DNA of 34,184 nt from Methylobrevis pamukkalensis (lineage in GTDB: Bacteria; Pseudomonadota; Alphaproteobacteria; Rhizobiales; Pleomorphomonadaceae), in NCBI RefSeq assembly GCF_001720135.1, contig NZ_MCRJ01000031.1, forward strand, positions 1 to 34,184, given 5' to 3'. Both the position numbers and the translations under genes were made by a program. Positions 27,029 through 34,184 of the stretch are shown in pieces. Every line of letters begins with the position of its first letter. The first letter of the stretch is position 1. The notes under the pieces are model-generated. The model made no database searches. It was not told the DNA's origin and saw only the letters and a program-made list of their open reading frames with translations.

Positions 27029-28015
27029 ATGAACTACGTGAAGCTCGGCCGGACCGGCCTCGACGTCTCGCGCCTCTGCCTCGGCTGCATGACCTATGCG
27101 GCAGGCCCCGGCGGCAGCCACAAGTGGCTGCTCAACGAGGCGGCGGGACGGCCCTTCATCCGCCATGCCCTCGAACAGGGCATCAACTTCTTCGACACCG
27201 CCAACGCCTATTCCGGCGGGGCGAGCGAGGAGGTGCTCGGCCGGGCGCTGAAGGACTTTGCCCGGCGCGACGAGGTGGTGATCCTCACCAAGGTCTACAA
27301 CCGGATGCGGCCGGGGCCGAACGGCGCCGGCCTGTCGCGCAAGGCGATCATGACCGAGATCGACGCCAGCCTGAAGCGGCTCGGCACCGACCATGTCGAC
27401 GTCTACATGATCCACCGCTGGGACTACGAGACGCCGATCGAGGAGACGCTGGAGGCGCTGCACGACGTGGTGAAGGCCGGCAAGGCCCGCTATCTCGGCG
27501 CCTCGTCGATGTTCGCCTGGCAACTGTGCAAGGCGCTCTACACCGCCGATCTGCACGGCTGGACCCGCTTCACCGTCATGCAGAACCACCTGAACCTCCT
27601 CTACCGCGAGGAGGAGCGCGAGATGATGGGGCTGTGCAAGGCCGAGGGCGTCGCTGTCGTGCCGTGGAGCCCGCTGGCGCGCGGCCGGCTGACCCGCCCG
27701 TGGAACGCCGAAGTGGACAGCGCCCGCGCCGGCAACGACGCCTACACCACCCACCTCTACGCCAAGACCGAGGAGGCCGACAAACGCGTCGTCGACCGGC
27801 TGATCGAAGTATCGGCCGCGCGCGGCGCCCCGCCGGCCGAGGTCGCACTCGCCTGGCTGCTGCAGAAGTCGCCGGTGGCCGCCCCGGTGATCGGCGCGAC
27901 CAAGCTTGCCCAGATCGACCAGGCCGTCGCCGCGCTGGACGTGACTCTCTCGCCCGCCGAGATCGCCGCGCTGGAGGAGCCCTACCAGCCGCATGCGGTG
28001 ATCGGCTTCTCGTGA
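27029..28015 (+). CDS. Aldo/keto reductase
   Basis: A 328-residue (beta/alpha)8 NADPH-dependent oxidoreductase of the AKR superfamily, YajO/Tas-like branch. The full catalytic tetrad is visible: Asp56 and Tyr61 in FFDTANAYSGG, Lys88 in VILTKVY and His129 in YMIHRWD. The cofactor segment near the end (VIGATKLAQIDQAV) is the standard NADP-binding loop. It would reduce an aldehyde or ketone formed in the pathway, or work in reverse as a dehydrogenase. ATG 27029 has AGGAA 9 bases before it and lies 46 bases after the Rieske gene; the flavoprotein gene starts 7 bases after its stop, so all are in one operon. Confidence 0.92.
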   Translation: MNYVKLGRTGLDVSRLCLGCMTYAAGPGGSHKWLLNEAAGRPFIRHALEQGINFFDTANAYSGGASEEVLGRALKDFARRDEVVILTKVYNRMRPGPNGAGLSRKAIMTEIDASLKRLGTDHVDVYMIHRWDYETPIEETLEALHDVVKAGKARYLGASSMFAWQLCKALYTADLHGWTRFTVMQNHLNLLYREEEREMMGLCKAEGVAVVPWSPLARGRLTRPWNAEVDSARAGNDAYTTHLYAKTEEADKRVVDRLIEVSAARGAPPAEVALAWLLQKSPVAAPVIGATKLAQIDQAVAALDVTLSPAEIAALEEPYQPHAVIGFS

Positions 28016-28022
28016 GGTACGG

Positions 28023-29699
28023 ATGACAGCCGTCGCTGTGAGCGTGGAGGAAACCTGCGACGTGCTGGTGGTCGGCTCCGGCGGCGCGGCACTGGTGGCA
28101 GCGCTCACCGCCGCGGCCGGCGGGCTCGACGTGATCGTCGCGGAAAAGACCGAGGTGCTCGGTGGCACGACCGCGATTTCGGGTGCCGGGATCTGGGTGC
28201 CGGCCAATCGACACGCGCGGGAGGCCGGGATCGACGACAGCCCGGAGCAGGCGCTCGCCTATATCCGCGCCGCCGCGCCGGAGGGCTGGGCCGAGGAAGA
28301 GGATCCGCTGTGGCAGCGCTTCGTGGCGGCCGCGCCGGCGATGCTCGATTTCGTGGAGGCCGCGACCCCGCTTTGCTTTGCCCTCAGCGACGACGCCGAT
28401 CCGCTGCTGCACCTTGAGGGCGCCAGGCGGACAGGCCGCATGGTCTCGCCGCGTCCGCTCCGGCGCCGGGTGGCCGGCGTGCTGGCGCGGCGCCTGCGCC
28501 GGCCGCCGCTGCCGCATCTCTTCACCTATCAGGAGGTGCGCGCCGCCGACGTGTTCCACCATCCCGTCCGCGCGGTGCTGGCGCATGCCCACCGCCTCGT
28601 CTGGCGGCTTGTCACCGGCAGACGCGGCAAGGGCACGGCGCTCATCGCCGGGCTCGTCGCCGGATGCCTTGCGAACGGCTGCCGCTTCAGGCTGGGCGCG
28701 AAGGCCACCGGTCTCCTGACCGATGCGGCCGGCGATGTGACGGGCGCCCTGGTCGAGACCGGCGACGCGCGGACGACGATCCGCGCGCGGCGCGGTGTCG
28801 TGCTCGCCTCCGGCGGCTTCGAATGGGACGCGGAACGGCTTGCCCGGCATTTCCCCGGGCCGGTCGATCTCGTCGGCAGCCCGCATGCCAACACGGGCGA
28901 CGCCCACCGCATGGCCGAGGCGGTCGGCGCGCGGCTCGCGCGGATGGACCAGGCCAACATCGCCCCGGCGATCCCCGCTGTCTACGACGGCCGGCCGCAC
29001 GGCTTTGCCACCTTCCATCACCGCGAGCCGAACGCGATCCTCGTCGGCCCCGACGGCCGGCGGTTTGCCAACGAATATCTGTTCAATCTCGGCGAGGTGC
29101 TGGACGCGCGCGACCCGGCGTCGGGACTGCCCCGCCACCTGCCGGCCTTCCTCGTCACCGACAGCCGCTTCTTCCGGCGCTCGCCGGTGATCGCCCGCTT
29201 TCTGCGCCGCGCGCCCGGCTGGGTGGTGACGGCGGCGACGATCGAGGCTCTTGCTGCCCGGATCAGTGTTCCGGTCGAGGGGCTGGCGGACACCGTCGCC
29301 CGCTTCAACGCCTTCGCGGCGACCGGGCAGGACCTTGAGTTCCAGCGAGAGCAGGACCTGCTCGCGCCCGGCGGCACCGACCCCGGCCGGATGGACCGGA
29401 TCTGCCGGCCGCCCTATGCGGCGATGCCGTTCAACCGCTCGTTTCTCGGCACCAAGGGCGGCCCGCGCACCGATGCGGACGGGGCCGTGCTGCGCGCCGA
29501 TGGCCGCCGCATCGGCGGGCTCTACGCCGCCGGCCTCGCGATGGCCAATCCCTTCGGCACCCGCGCGGTCGGCTCCGGCACCACAATCGGCCCGAACATG
29601 ACCTGGGGCTACGTCTGCGGCCTGAGCCTCGTCGCCGGCAAGCCGAGGCCGCCGCTCCCCGATCCGCCATGCGACAACAGCAAGGACACGCCGTCATGA
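28023..29699 (+). CDS. FAD-dependent oxidoreductase (fumarate reductase/3-ketosteroid dehydrogenase-like)
   Basis: A 558-residue flavoprotein of the FAD_binding_2 family. The dinucleotide fold is at residues about 13-36 (VLVVGSGGAALVAALTAAAGG) with a Glu (AEKTEVLGGTTAISGAG) for the ribose and the GGTT segment near the isoalloxazine. The C-terminal FAD segment is GGLYAAGLAMANPFGTRAVG, followed by GSGTTIGPNMTWGYVCG. Members introduce C=C double bonds into ketones or reduce unsaturated acids. An Arg-rich insertion at about residues 140-160 (RPLRRRVAGVLARRLRR) is unlike typical 3-ketosteroid dehydrogenases, so I do not name a substrate. It ends overlapping the SDR start by four bases (ATGA at 29696), which suggests coupled translation. 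Confidence 0.86.
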   Translation: MTAVAVSVEETCDVLVVGSGGAALVAALTAAAGGLDVIVAEKTEVLGGTTAISGAGIWVPANRHAREAGIDDSPEQALAYIRAAAPEGWAEEEDPLWQRFVAAAPAMLDFVEAATPLCFALSDDADPLLHLEGARRTGRMVSPRPLRRRVAGVLARRLRRPPLPHLFTYQEVRAADVFHHPVRAVLAHAHRLVWRLVTGRRGKGTALIAGLVAGCLANGCRFRLGAKATGLLTDAAGDVTGALVETGDARTTIRARRGVVLASGGFEWDAERLARHFPGPVDLVGSPHANTGDAHRMAEAVGARLARMDQANIAPAIPAVYDGRPHGFATFHHREPNAILVGPDGRRFANEYLFNLGEVLDARDPASGLPRHLPAFLVTDSRFFRRSPVIARFLRRAPGWVVTAATIEALAARISVPVEGLADTVARFNAFAATGQDLEFQREQDLLAPGGTDPGRMDRICRPPYAAMPFNRSFLGTKGGPRTDADGAVLRADGRRIGGLYAAGLAMANPFGTRAVGSGTTIGPNMTWGYVCGLSLVAGKPRPPLPDPPCDNSKDTPS

Positions 29700-30481
29700 C
29701 CGCGACGACACCCCCTCCCGCCGGCCCGCTCCACGGCCAGGTTGCCCTCGTTACCGGGGGCGCGAAGGGCATCGGCCGCGCGATCGTCCGGGAACTCGCG
29801 GGGAAGGGCGCCTCGATCATCGTCGGCGCGGGCCGCGATCTTGCCGGCGCCGAGGCGGTTGCCGAAGATATCACGGCCTCGGGCGGACGCGCGCGCGCGT
29901 TCGCCTGCGATCTCGGCGACCGGGCCTCGGTCGACGGCATGGTGGACGCGGCCGTCGCCGCCTTCGGCCGGCTCGACATCGTGGTCGGCAACGCCGGGGC
30001 GAGCGCGCGCGGCCTCCTGACCGATCTTTCGGCCGACGACTGGGACACGGTGTTCGCGATCAATACCCGCGGCTTCTTCTTCCTCGCGACGGCCGCAGCC
30101 CGGCACATGATCCCGCAGGGCTCCGGCCTCGTCGTCTCCATCGCCGGCGCGTCGGCGCACCGCTGCTATCCGGGTGCCGGCGGCTATGGTCCCTCGAAGG
30201 CGGCGGTGGTCAGCCTGACGCAGCAGATGGCGGTGGAGTGGGCGCGCCACGGCCTGCGCGTCAACGGCGTCAGCCCGGGACCGATTCGCGATCCGGACAG
30301 CGGTTGGCAGCAGCGCGAGCCGGCGCTTGCCGAGGAGGTGCTGAAGATCCCGCTGAAACGGGCCGGACGGCCGGAGGATGTCGCCCGCGCGGTGGGATAC
30401 CTCGCCGAGGCGGACTATGTCACCGGCCAGATGCTGGTGGTCGACGGCGGCTCGACCACGACATGGTATATTTCCGTGTGA
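29696..30481 (+). CDS. SDR-family oxidoreductase
   Basis: A 261-residue classical short-chain dehydrogenase. Motifs: TGGAKGIG (cofactor loop, about residues 19-26), GNAGAS in place of NNAG, catalytic Ser in SIAGASAHR and Tyr-x3-Lys in GYGPSKAAV. The C-terminal GQMLVVDGGSTT is standard. The start ATG overlaps the flavoprotein stop; an earlier start at 29669 would only add a tail inside that gene. The GxNAG change (G for the first N) is a mild variant also found in active members. It probably acts on an alcohol or ketone intermediate made by the Rieske/flavoprotein steps, an inference from context. Confidence 0.9.
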   Translation: MTATTPPPAGPLHGQVALVTGGAKGIGRAIVRELAGKGASIIVGAGRDLAGAEAVAEDITASGGRARAFACDLGDRASVDGMVDAAVAAFGRLDIVVGNAGASARGLLTDLSADDWDTVFAINTRGFFFLATAAARHMIPQGSGLVVSIAGASAHRCYPGAGGYGPSKAAVVSLTQQMAVEWARHGLRVNGVSPGPIRDPDSGWQQREPALAEEVLKIPLKRAGRPEDVARAVGYLAEADYVTGQMLVVDGGSTTTWYISV

Positions 30482-30487
30482 GAACAG

Positions 30488-30499
30488 GCGAATTTTCGC
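30488..30499. promoter_or_regulatory. Palindrome after the SDR gene, upstream of the TetR gene
   Basis: GCGAA-TT-TTCGC is a perfect inverted repeat seven bases after the SDR stop. A TTGACG -35-like element at 30524-30529 follows, but no good -10 is seen. It may be an operator for the TetR gene or part of a weak stem-loop at the operon end. Confidence 0.3.
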
Positions 30500-30597
30500 A
30501 AAAGGTGCCAGGTTGGCCGGTGGTTGACGCGTCGTGGATCGGGTTACTCTGGGCAGAGCGCTGCACGACCGGTTCGACGAACAGCTAAGGACGCTAC

Positions 30598-31296
30598 ATG
30601 ACGGCCACGACAAGGCGCCCGCGGCGGGCACGGACGGCGGCGATCGCCACCGACCCGGTTTCCGCCGAAACGGGAGCGGGGGGAGAGAAGACGAGTGGCC
30701 GGGCAGAGGCAGGCGTCAACGGGACAGCCGGTGCGGCGGAGATCCTCCAGCGCGTGGCGCTCGACCTGTTCGCGCAGCAGAACTATTCCACGGTCACGAT
30801 CAAGGACATCGCGGACGCCACCGGCTTCAACGCCTCGCTGATCTACTATTACTTCGGCAGCAAGGAAGCGCTGTTCATGAAGGCGGTCGAGACGACCGTG
30901 GAGGATGCCTTCAAGCATTTCGAGGCGATCACCGCCAAGGCGACGTCGCCGGAGGAAATCATCAGTCTGTGGATCGAGGTGCACATCCGCCAGTATGTGC
31001 CGCTGCAGAAGCTCGCCAAGATCAGCCTCGACTACGCCAGCACCCACAACCGCACGCCGCGGATCGACCGCGCCATCCAGGAATTCTACGACAAGGAAGC
31101 GGCGCTGCTCGGCAAGGCGATCCGCGACGGCATCCGCGACGGCATCTTCCGCCCGGTGAAGCCGGCGGACACGGTGGTCTTCATCTCGACCTTCCTCGAC
31201 GGCTCGCTGTTTCGCAACGTGATGTTCCCGAGCTTCAACTACGCCGCCGCGATCCGGAACATGCGCAAGATCGTGCTCGGCCACCTCCGGGTCTGA
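30598..31296 (+). CDS. TetR/AcrR-family transcriptional regulator of the catabolic island
   Basis: A 232-residue regulator. An unusual polar, Arg/Gly/Thr-rich N-terminal extension of about 40 residues precedes the TetR domain (VALDLFAQQNYSTVTIKDIA, then DATGFNASLIYYYFGSKEALF). The C-terminal all-helical domain is ligand-binding. It is encoded 116 bases after the SDR gene on the same strand, with AAGGA 6 bases before ATG 30598. Its place at the end of the oxidation operon makes it the best local candidate to bind the shared palindromic motifs at 22636-22649 and 23649-23662 (inference). The extension could be a mis-chosen start, since the domain itself begins only near residue 45; no later start with a good ribosome-binding site was found. 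Confidence 0.88.
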   Translation: MTATTRRPRRARTAAIATDPVSAETGAGGEKTSGRAEAGVNGTAGAAEILQRVALDLFAQQNYSTVTIKDIADATGFNASLIYYYFGSKEALFMKAVETTVEDAFKHFEAITAKATSPEEIISLWIEVHIRQYVPLQKLAKISLDYASTHNRTPRIDRAIQEFYDKEAALLGKAIRDGIRDGIFRPVKPADTVVFISTFLDGSLFRNVMFPSFNYAAAIRNMRKIVLGHLRV

Positions 31297-31343
31297 GCGG
31301 GCGATCGGCGGCATCCAGCGCCTGCCGGCGCAAAAGCGCGCCG

Positions 31344-31364
31344 CGCGGGACAGGGCGTCCCGCG
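31344..31364. terminator. Hairpin between convergent TetR and RTX genes
   Basis: CGCGGGAC at 31344-31351 pairs perfectly with GTCCCGCG at 31357-31364 around the loop AGGGC. It lies between the 3' ends of two converging genes. No T-tract follows on either strand, so its strength as a terminator is uncertain. Confidence 0.45.
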
Positions 31365-31388
31365 GCCGGCCAAGATCCCGTGGACGCG

Positions 31389-34115
31389 TCAGGCGACCAC
31401 GAAGTCGGCGCTGGTCATCGCCAGCCCGGTCGAAATGGTGGCGAACTGCACTGCGCCGCCGGCCGCGTTGCCGTTGCTGTCGTAGATCAGCGCGCCCGTC
31501 ACGTCGTTGTAGATGATCCGGTCGTTGGCATCCCCGGCCGCCGCTCCGATGACGAAGCGGCCTGCGGCGAGGGCACCGAGGCCGATCGCCGAGAAGATCG
31601 CGTCGTCGAGTTCGATCGTGTCGGCCGCAACATTGAAGTCCGAGATCGTGTCGATGTTGTTGATGCCGAGCGCGGACGAGAAGCGGAACGTGTCGTTGCC
31701 GCCGTTGCCTTCCAGGATATCAGCCGCCCCGCCTCCGTCGAGGACGTTGACACCGGCGTTGCCGACGAGGGTGTTGGACCTGCCATTGCCGGTGCCGTCC
31801 TTGGCGCCGCCCCCGGTCAGGACCAGGGTTTCGACGAAGCGTCCGACCAGCGAGTAGCTCACCGACGAATTGATGGTGTCATTGCCCTCGCCGTCGGCCT
31901 CGATCACCACGTCACCGATGTTGTCGACGATATAGGTGTCGTTGCCGTCCTTGCCTTCCATCGTGTCGGCCGCCACACCGCCATCGAGGACGTTGTTGCC
32001 GCTGTTTCCGATCAGGGTGTTGGCCTTGCCGTTGCCGGTGGCGTTCTTGTTGCCGGTGCCGGTCAGGATCAGGGTTTCGACGAAGCGTCCGACCAGCGAG
32101 TAGCTCACCGACGAGTTGATGGTGTCGTCACCCTCGCCATCGAGCTCGATGACGTTGTCGCCGATGTTGTCGACGATATAGGTGTCGTTGCCGCCCTTGC
32201 CGGCCATCGTGTCGGCGGCGACCCCGCCATCGATGATGTTGTTGCCGATGCCGCCGTTGATCGTGTTGGCCTTGCCGTTGCCGGTGGCATTGATCTGCCC
32301 GGCCGCGGTGATGTTCAGCGTCTCGACGAAGCGGCCGACCAGCGAGTAGGTCACGGTGGTGTTGATCGTGTCGTTGCCCTCACCGTCGGCCTCCACCACG
32401 TTGTCACCGGCGTGGTTGACGAAATAGGTGTCGTCGCCGTCGTGGCCGATCATCGTGTCGGGGCCGCCCTTGCCGTCGAGCGTGTTCGTGCCGTTGTTGC
32501 CTTCCAGGGTCTGCCCCTTGCCGTTGCCCGTCAGGTTGATGGCGGAGGTTCCGGCGATGTTCGTCACCGCCAGCACCTCGATGTCCTGATCGGCGGCCAG
32601 TGTGACGCTGCGGGTCGTGAAGATCCGGTCGTTGGTGCCTTCGCCAGCGAGTTCGACGACCACGTCGTTGACGTTGTCGATGAAATAGTCGTCGTCGCCG
32701 GTGCCGCCGGTCATGGTATCGACGTTGGCGCCGCCATCGAGGATATCGTTGCCGGACCCGCCGATGAGTTCGTCGTTGCCGGTGCGGCCGAGAAGCGTGT
32801 CGTCGTCATCGCCGCCATTGAGCAGATCGTTGCCGCCCTGGCCGTCCAGCTCGTCGTCGCCGCCGTTGCCAAGCATCACATCGCGCAGGCCGTCGCCGGT
32901 GAGGCTTTCCCCGGTGTCGTCGCTGGTCGTGGTCCGGACGATCCGGTCGATCTGGATGCTGACATGGGTGTCGTCCGGATCGACGTTTCCGTCTTCGATC
33001 GCGGAATTGGTATCAGTCCAAGCGGTGACGATGCTGCCGTTGCCGAATACGGCCACCGACGATTCGCGCTGATCCAGCCCTTGATTTTCGACCAAGCCGA
33101 GACTGAAGTGAACCTGCAGCGTGAGCGGATCGACCAGCGCGCTACGGATGTCCGTACCTGCCACATTATCCGTGAATGTGATGTAGATCAGGCCATTGCG
33201 CAGCTGGGTCAGCGATATGTCAGTGTCAGCGACGCTGTCCAGATCGAAGCGCGTGATCCCGCGCACACTGCCGTCGGCATTGAAGACGGCAATGGAGGAG
33301 GCCCCGCCCCCCGGGCCGTTGTCCTCGTAGACGACTGCAAAGCCGCCGTCGGCGAGGGCTACGATTTCCGGATGACGGTTCTGCGTGCCGACGTCGTCGA
33401 ACACCGTCGGTCCGAGGATAACCGTCCCGGTCGGCGAGACGATCTCGATGCCCATGCTGAAGGTGTCGGTGCCGTCGGTCGTCTCGACTTCATAGGCGAT
33501 GGCGATGTTGCCGTTGGTCAGCACCGTGACGGCGGGATCCTGTTCATCGGAGCCGGAATTGCCATTGAGCGCACGGCTCAGCACGAACGCGCCATTGGCA
33601 TCGTAGATGATGAGATCGGCATCCTGGTCGTCCGCACTCAGATTGTCCTGCTTGACCAGCGCCCAGCCGCCGCCGGGCAGGGCCCAGACATCGGCGACGA
33701 AGTCGTTGCCATCGGTAGTGGGAAGCTTGGTGTCGGCAACGATCGTGCTGCCATCGGTCGGATCGATGATCGCATGGTGGATGCCGGGGTCGTCGGTGTC
33801 CGTCCAGGTGACCAGGATCCCGCCGGTGGACAACTGCGTCATCGAGATGTCGGCCGTGATCGCGTTGCCGACGAACGTGTCGGGGAAGAGCGCACCGCCC
33901 GCTCGGATCGTTCCATCCTGGTTATAGATGTCGAGGATGATCGAATAGTCGTTTCCAGTGTTCGTATCGAGCCATTCGTAGGCGACGGCAAAGCCGCCAT
34001 CCTCGAGCGCGACAACAACCGGGTCGAATTCATCCGATTGCCGAGAAAAGCTCGTGGAATAGTCGGAACTGAACTCGGGAACAACGTTCTCGATGCTGAA
34101 GGATATGGACGCCAT
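31389..34115 (-). CDS. Secreted RTX calcium-binding protein with predicted propeller-like N-terminal domain
   Basis: A 908-residue, Asp/Gly/Asn-rich protein without a Sec signal peptide, as expected for type I secretion. Residues about 30-370 hold seven copies of a VxxLxxGGFAVxYxD-type repeat (near residues 33, 90, 142, 195, 250, 299 and 352, spacing 49-58), which suggests a seven-bladed beta-propeller. Seven tandem RTX nonapeptides (GGxGxDxLx type) cover residues 416-478 and should bind calcium outside the cell. Three 82-residue repeats follow at 547-792, each with a DTMxGxxGDDTY motif, and a C-terminal secretion domain after about 800 (NDTFRFSSALG, then DTISDFNVAADTIELDDAIF). The start is ATG 34115, with AAAGGGA 6 bases before it; an upstream in-frame ATG at 34169 lacks support. 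No enzyme motif is visible; adhesin or biofilm matrix protein is possible. No transporter genes are nearby. Confidence 0.85.
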   Translation of the reverse strand: MASISFSIENVVPEFSSDYSTSFSRQSDEFDPVVVALEDGGFAVAYEWLDTNTGNDYSIILDIYNQDGTIRAGGALFPDTFVGNAITADISMTQLSTGGILVTWTDTDDPGIHHAIIDPTDGSTIVADTKLPTTDGNDFVADVWALPGGGWALVKQDNLSADDQDADLIIYDANGAFVLSRALNGNSGSDEQDPAVTVLTNGNIAIAYEVETTDGTDTFSMGIEIVSPTGTVILGPTVFDDVGTQNRHPEIVALADGGFAVVYEDNGPGGGASSIAVFNADGSVRGITRFDLDSVADTDISLTQLRNGLIYITFTDNVAGTDIRSALVDPLTLQVHFSLGLVENQGLDQRESSVAVFGNGSIVTAWTDTNSAIEDGNVDPDDTHVSIQIDRIVRTTTSDDTGESLTGDGLRDVMLGNGGDDELDGQGGNDLLNGGDDDDTLLGRTGNDELIGGSGNDILDGGANVDTMTGGTGDDDYFIDNVNDVVVELAGEGTNDRIFTTRSVTLAADQDIEVLAVTNIAGTSAINLTGNGKGQTLEGNNGTNTLDGKGGPDTMIGHDGDDTYFVNHAGDNVVEADGEGNDTINTTVTYSLVGRFVETLNITAAGQINATGNGKANTINGGIGNNIIDGGVAADTMAGKGGNDTYIVDNIGDNVIELDGEGDDTINSSVSYSLVGRFVETLILTGTGNKNATGNGKANTLIGNSGNNVLDGGVAADTMEGKDGNDTYIVDNIGDVVIEADGEGNDTINSSVSYSLVGRFVETLVLTGGGAKDGTGNGRSNTLVGNAGVNVLDGGGAADILEGNGGNDTFRFSSALGINNIDTISDFNVAADTIELDDAIFSAIGLGALAAGRFVIGAAAGDANDRIIYNDVTGALIYDSNGNAAGGAVQFATISTGLAMTSADFVVA
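31740..32477. repeat. Three tandem 246-bp repeats inside the RTX gene
   Basis: The segment is three direct units of exactly 246 bases (82 codons). The same string TCGACGAAGC or TCGACGAAG begins at 31831, 32077 and 32323. The first two units by plus-strand order are nearly identical at DNA level around the codons for SVSYSLVGRFVETL, and the third has diverged. Unequal recombination could change copy number here. Confidence 0.8.
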
Positions 34116-34184
34116 GACTGGTCCCTTTCTGAAAAGATCCAGGTCGGAAAGGGCGCTGGGCCACGACATGTCGGACGGCAGCGA

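Overview
The window is clearly GC-rich and gene-dense. It looks like chromosome of an alphaproteobacterium, most likely of the Hyphomicrobiales (Rhizobiales) type. The grounds are a membrane quinoprotein glucose dehydrogenase beside a cyo ubiquinol oxidase operon, a host-attachment-family protein, a rhizobial GlnT-type (type III) glutamine synthetase homologue, paired DUF3830-like and cucumopine-synthase-like proteins, and a palindromic intergenic repeat of a kind common in that order. The taxonomic call is an inference from gene content, not from a marker gene.

Layout. 1-1364: the 3' end of a glutathione S-transferase and a crotonase-fold hydrolase resembling 6-oxocamphor hydrolase. 1460-10112: a respiratory block, with gcd and a small membrane protein on the minus strand diverging from cyoABCD and a CPA1 cation/proton antiporter. 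10188-18078: housekeeping and DNA-repair genes (host-attachment protein, recQ, a TetR/SDR divergent pair, an SbcC/YhaN-like ATPase with an SbcD/YhaO-like nuclease). 18079-19360: a gene-poor stretch with one small hidden ORF, a composite inverted repeat and a short AT-rich regulatory patch. 19361-31296: a catabolic or transport island. 31389-34115: a secreted RTX protein with a predicted seven-repeat propeller-like head.

The island is the most interesting part. A two-gene unit encodes a helical protein resembling the C-terminal domain of cucumopine/mikimopine opine synthases and a cyclophilin-like DUF3830 protein resembling their N-terminal domain. It converges on a glnT-like gamma-glutamyl ligase and a creatininase-family amidohydrolase. 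Next comes a polar-amino-acid-type ABC transporter (ATPase on minus, binding protein and permease on plus), then a Rieske oxygenase, an aldo-keto reductase, a flavoprotein dehydrogenase, an SDR and a TetR regulator. I infer uptake and stepwise oxidation of a small nitrogen compound, possibly opine-like or a cyclic amide. A sigma-54-type promoter before the binding protein and a shared operator-like motif in two control regions support common, nitrogen-linked control.

A second strong signal concerns sequence quality. Twelve single-base losses break ten otherwise well-conserved genes between about 850 and 23320, and every one is repaired by adding exactly one base. Repaired lengths are whole codon numbers and match the usual family lengths where I know them. 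This points to consensus deletion errors rather than true pseudogenes. The affected genes are annotated as single genes with the break positions given. From about 23.8 kb to the end no gene is broken.
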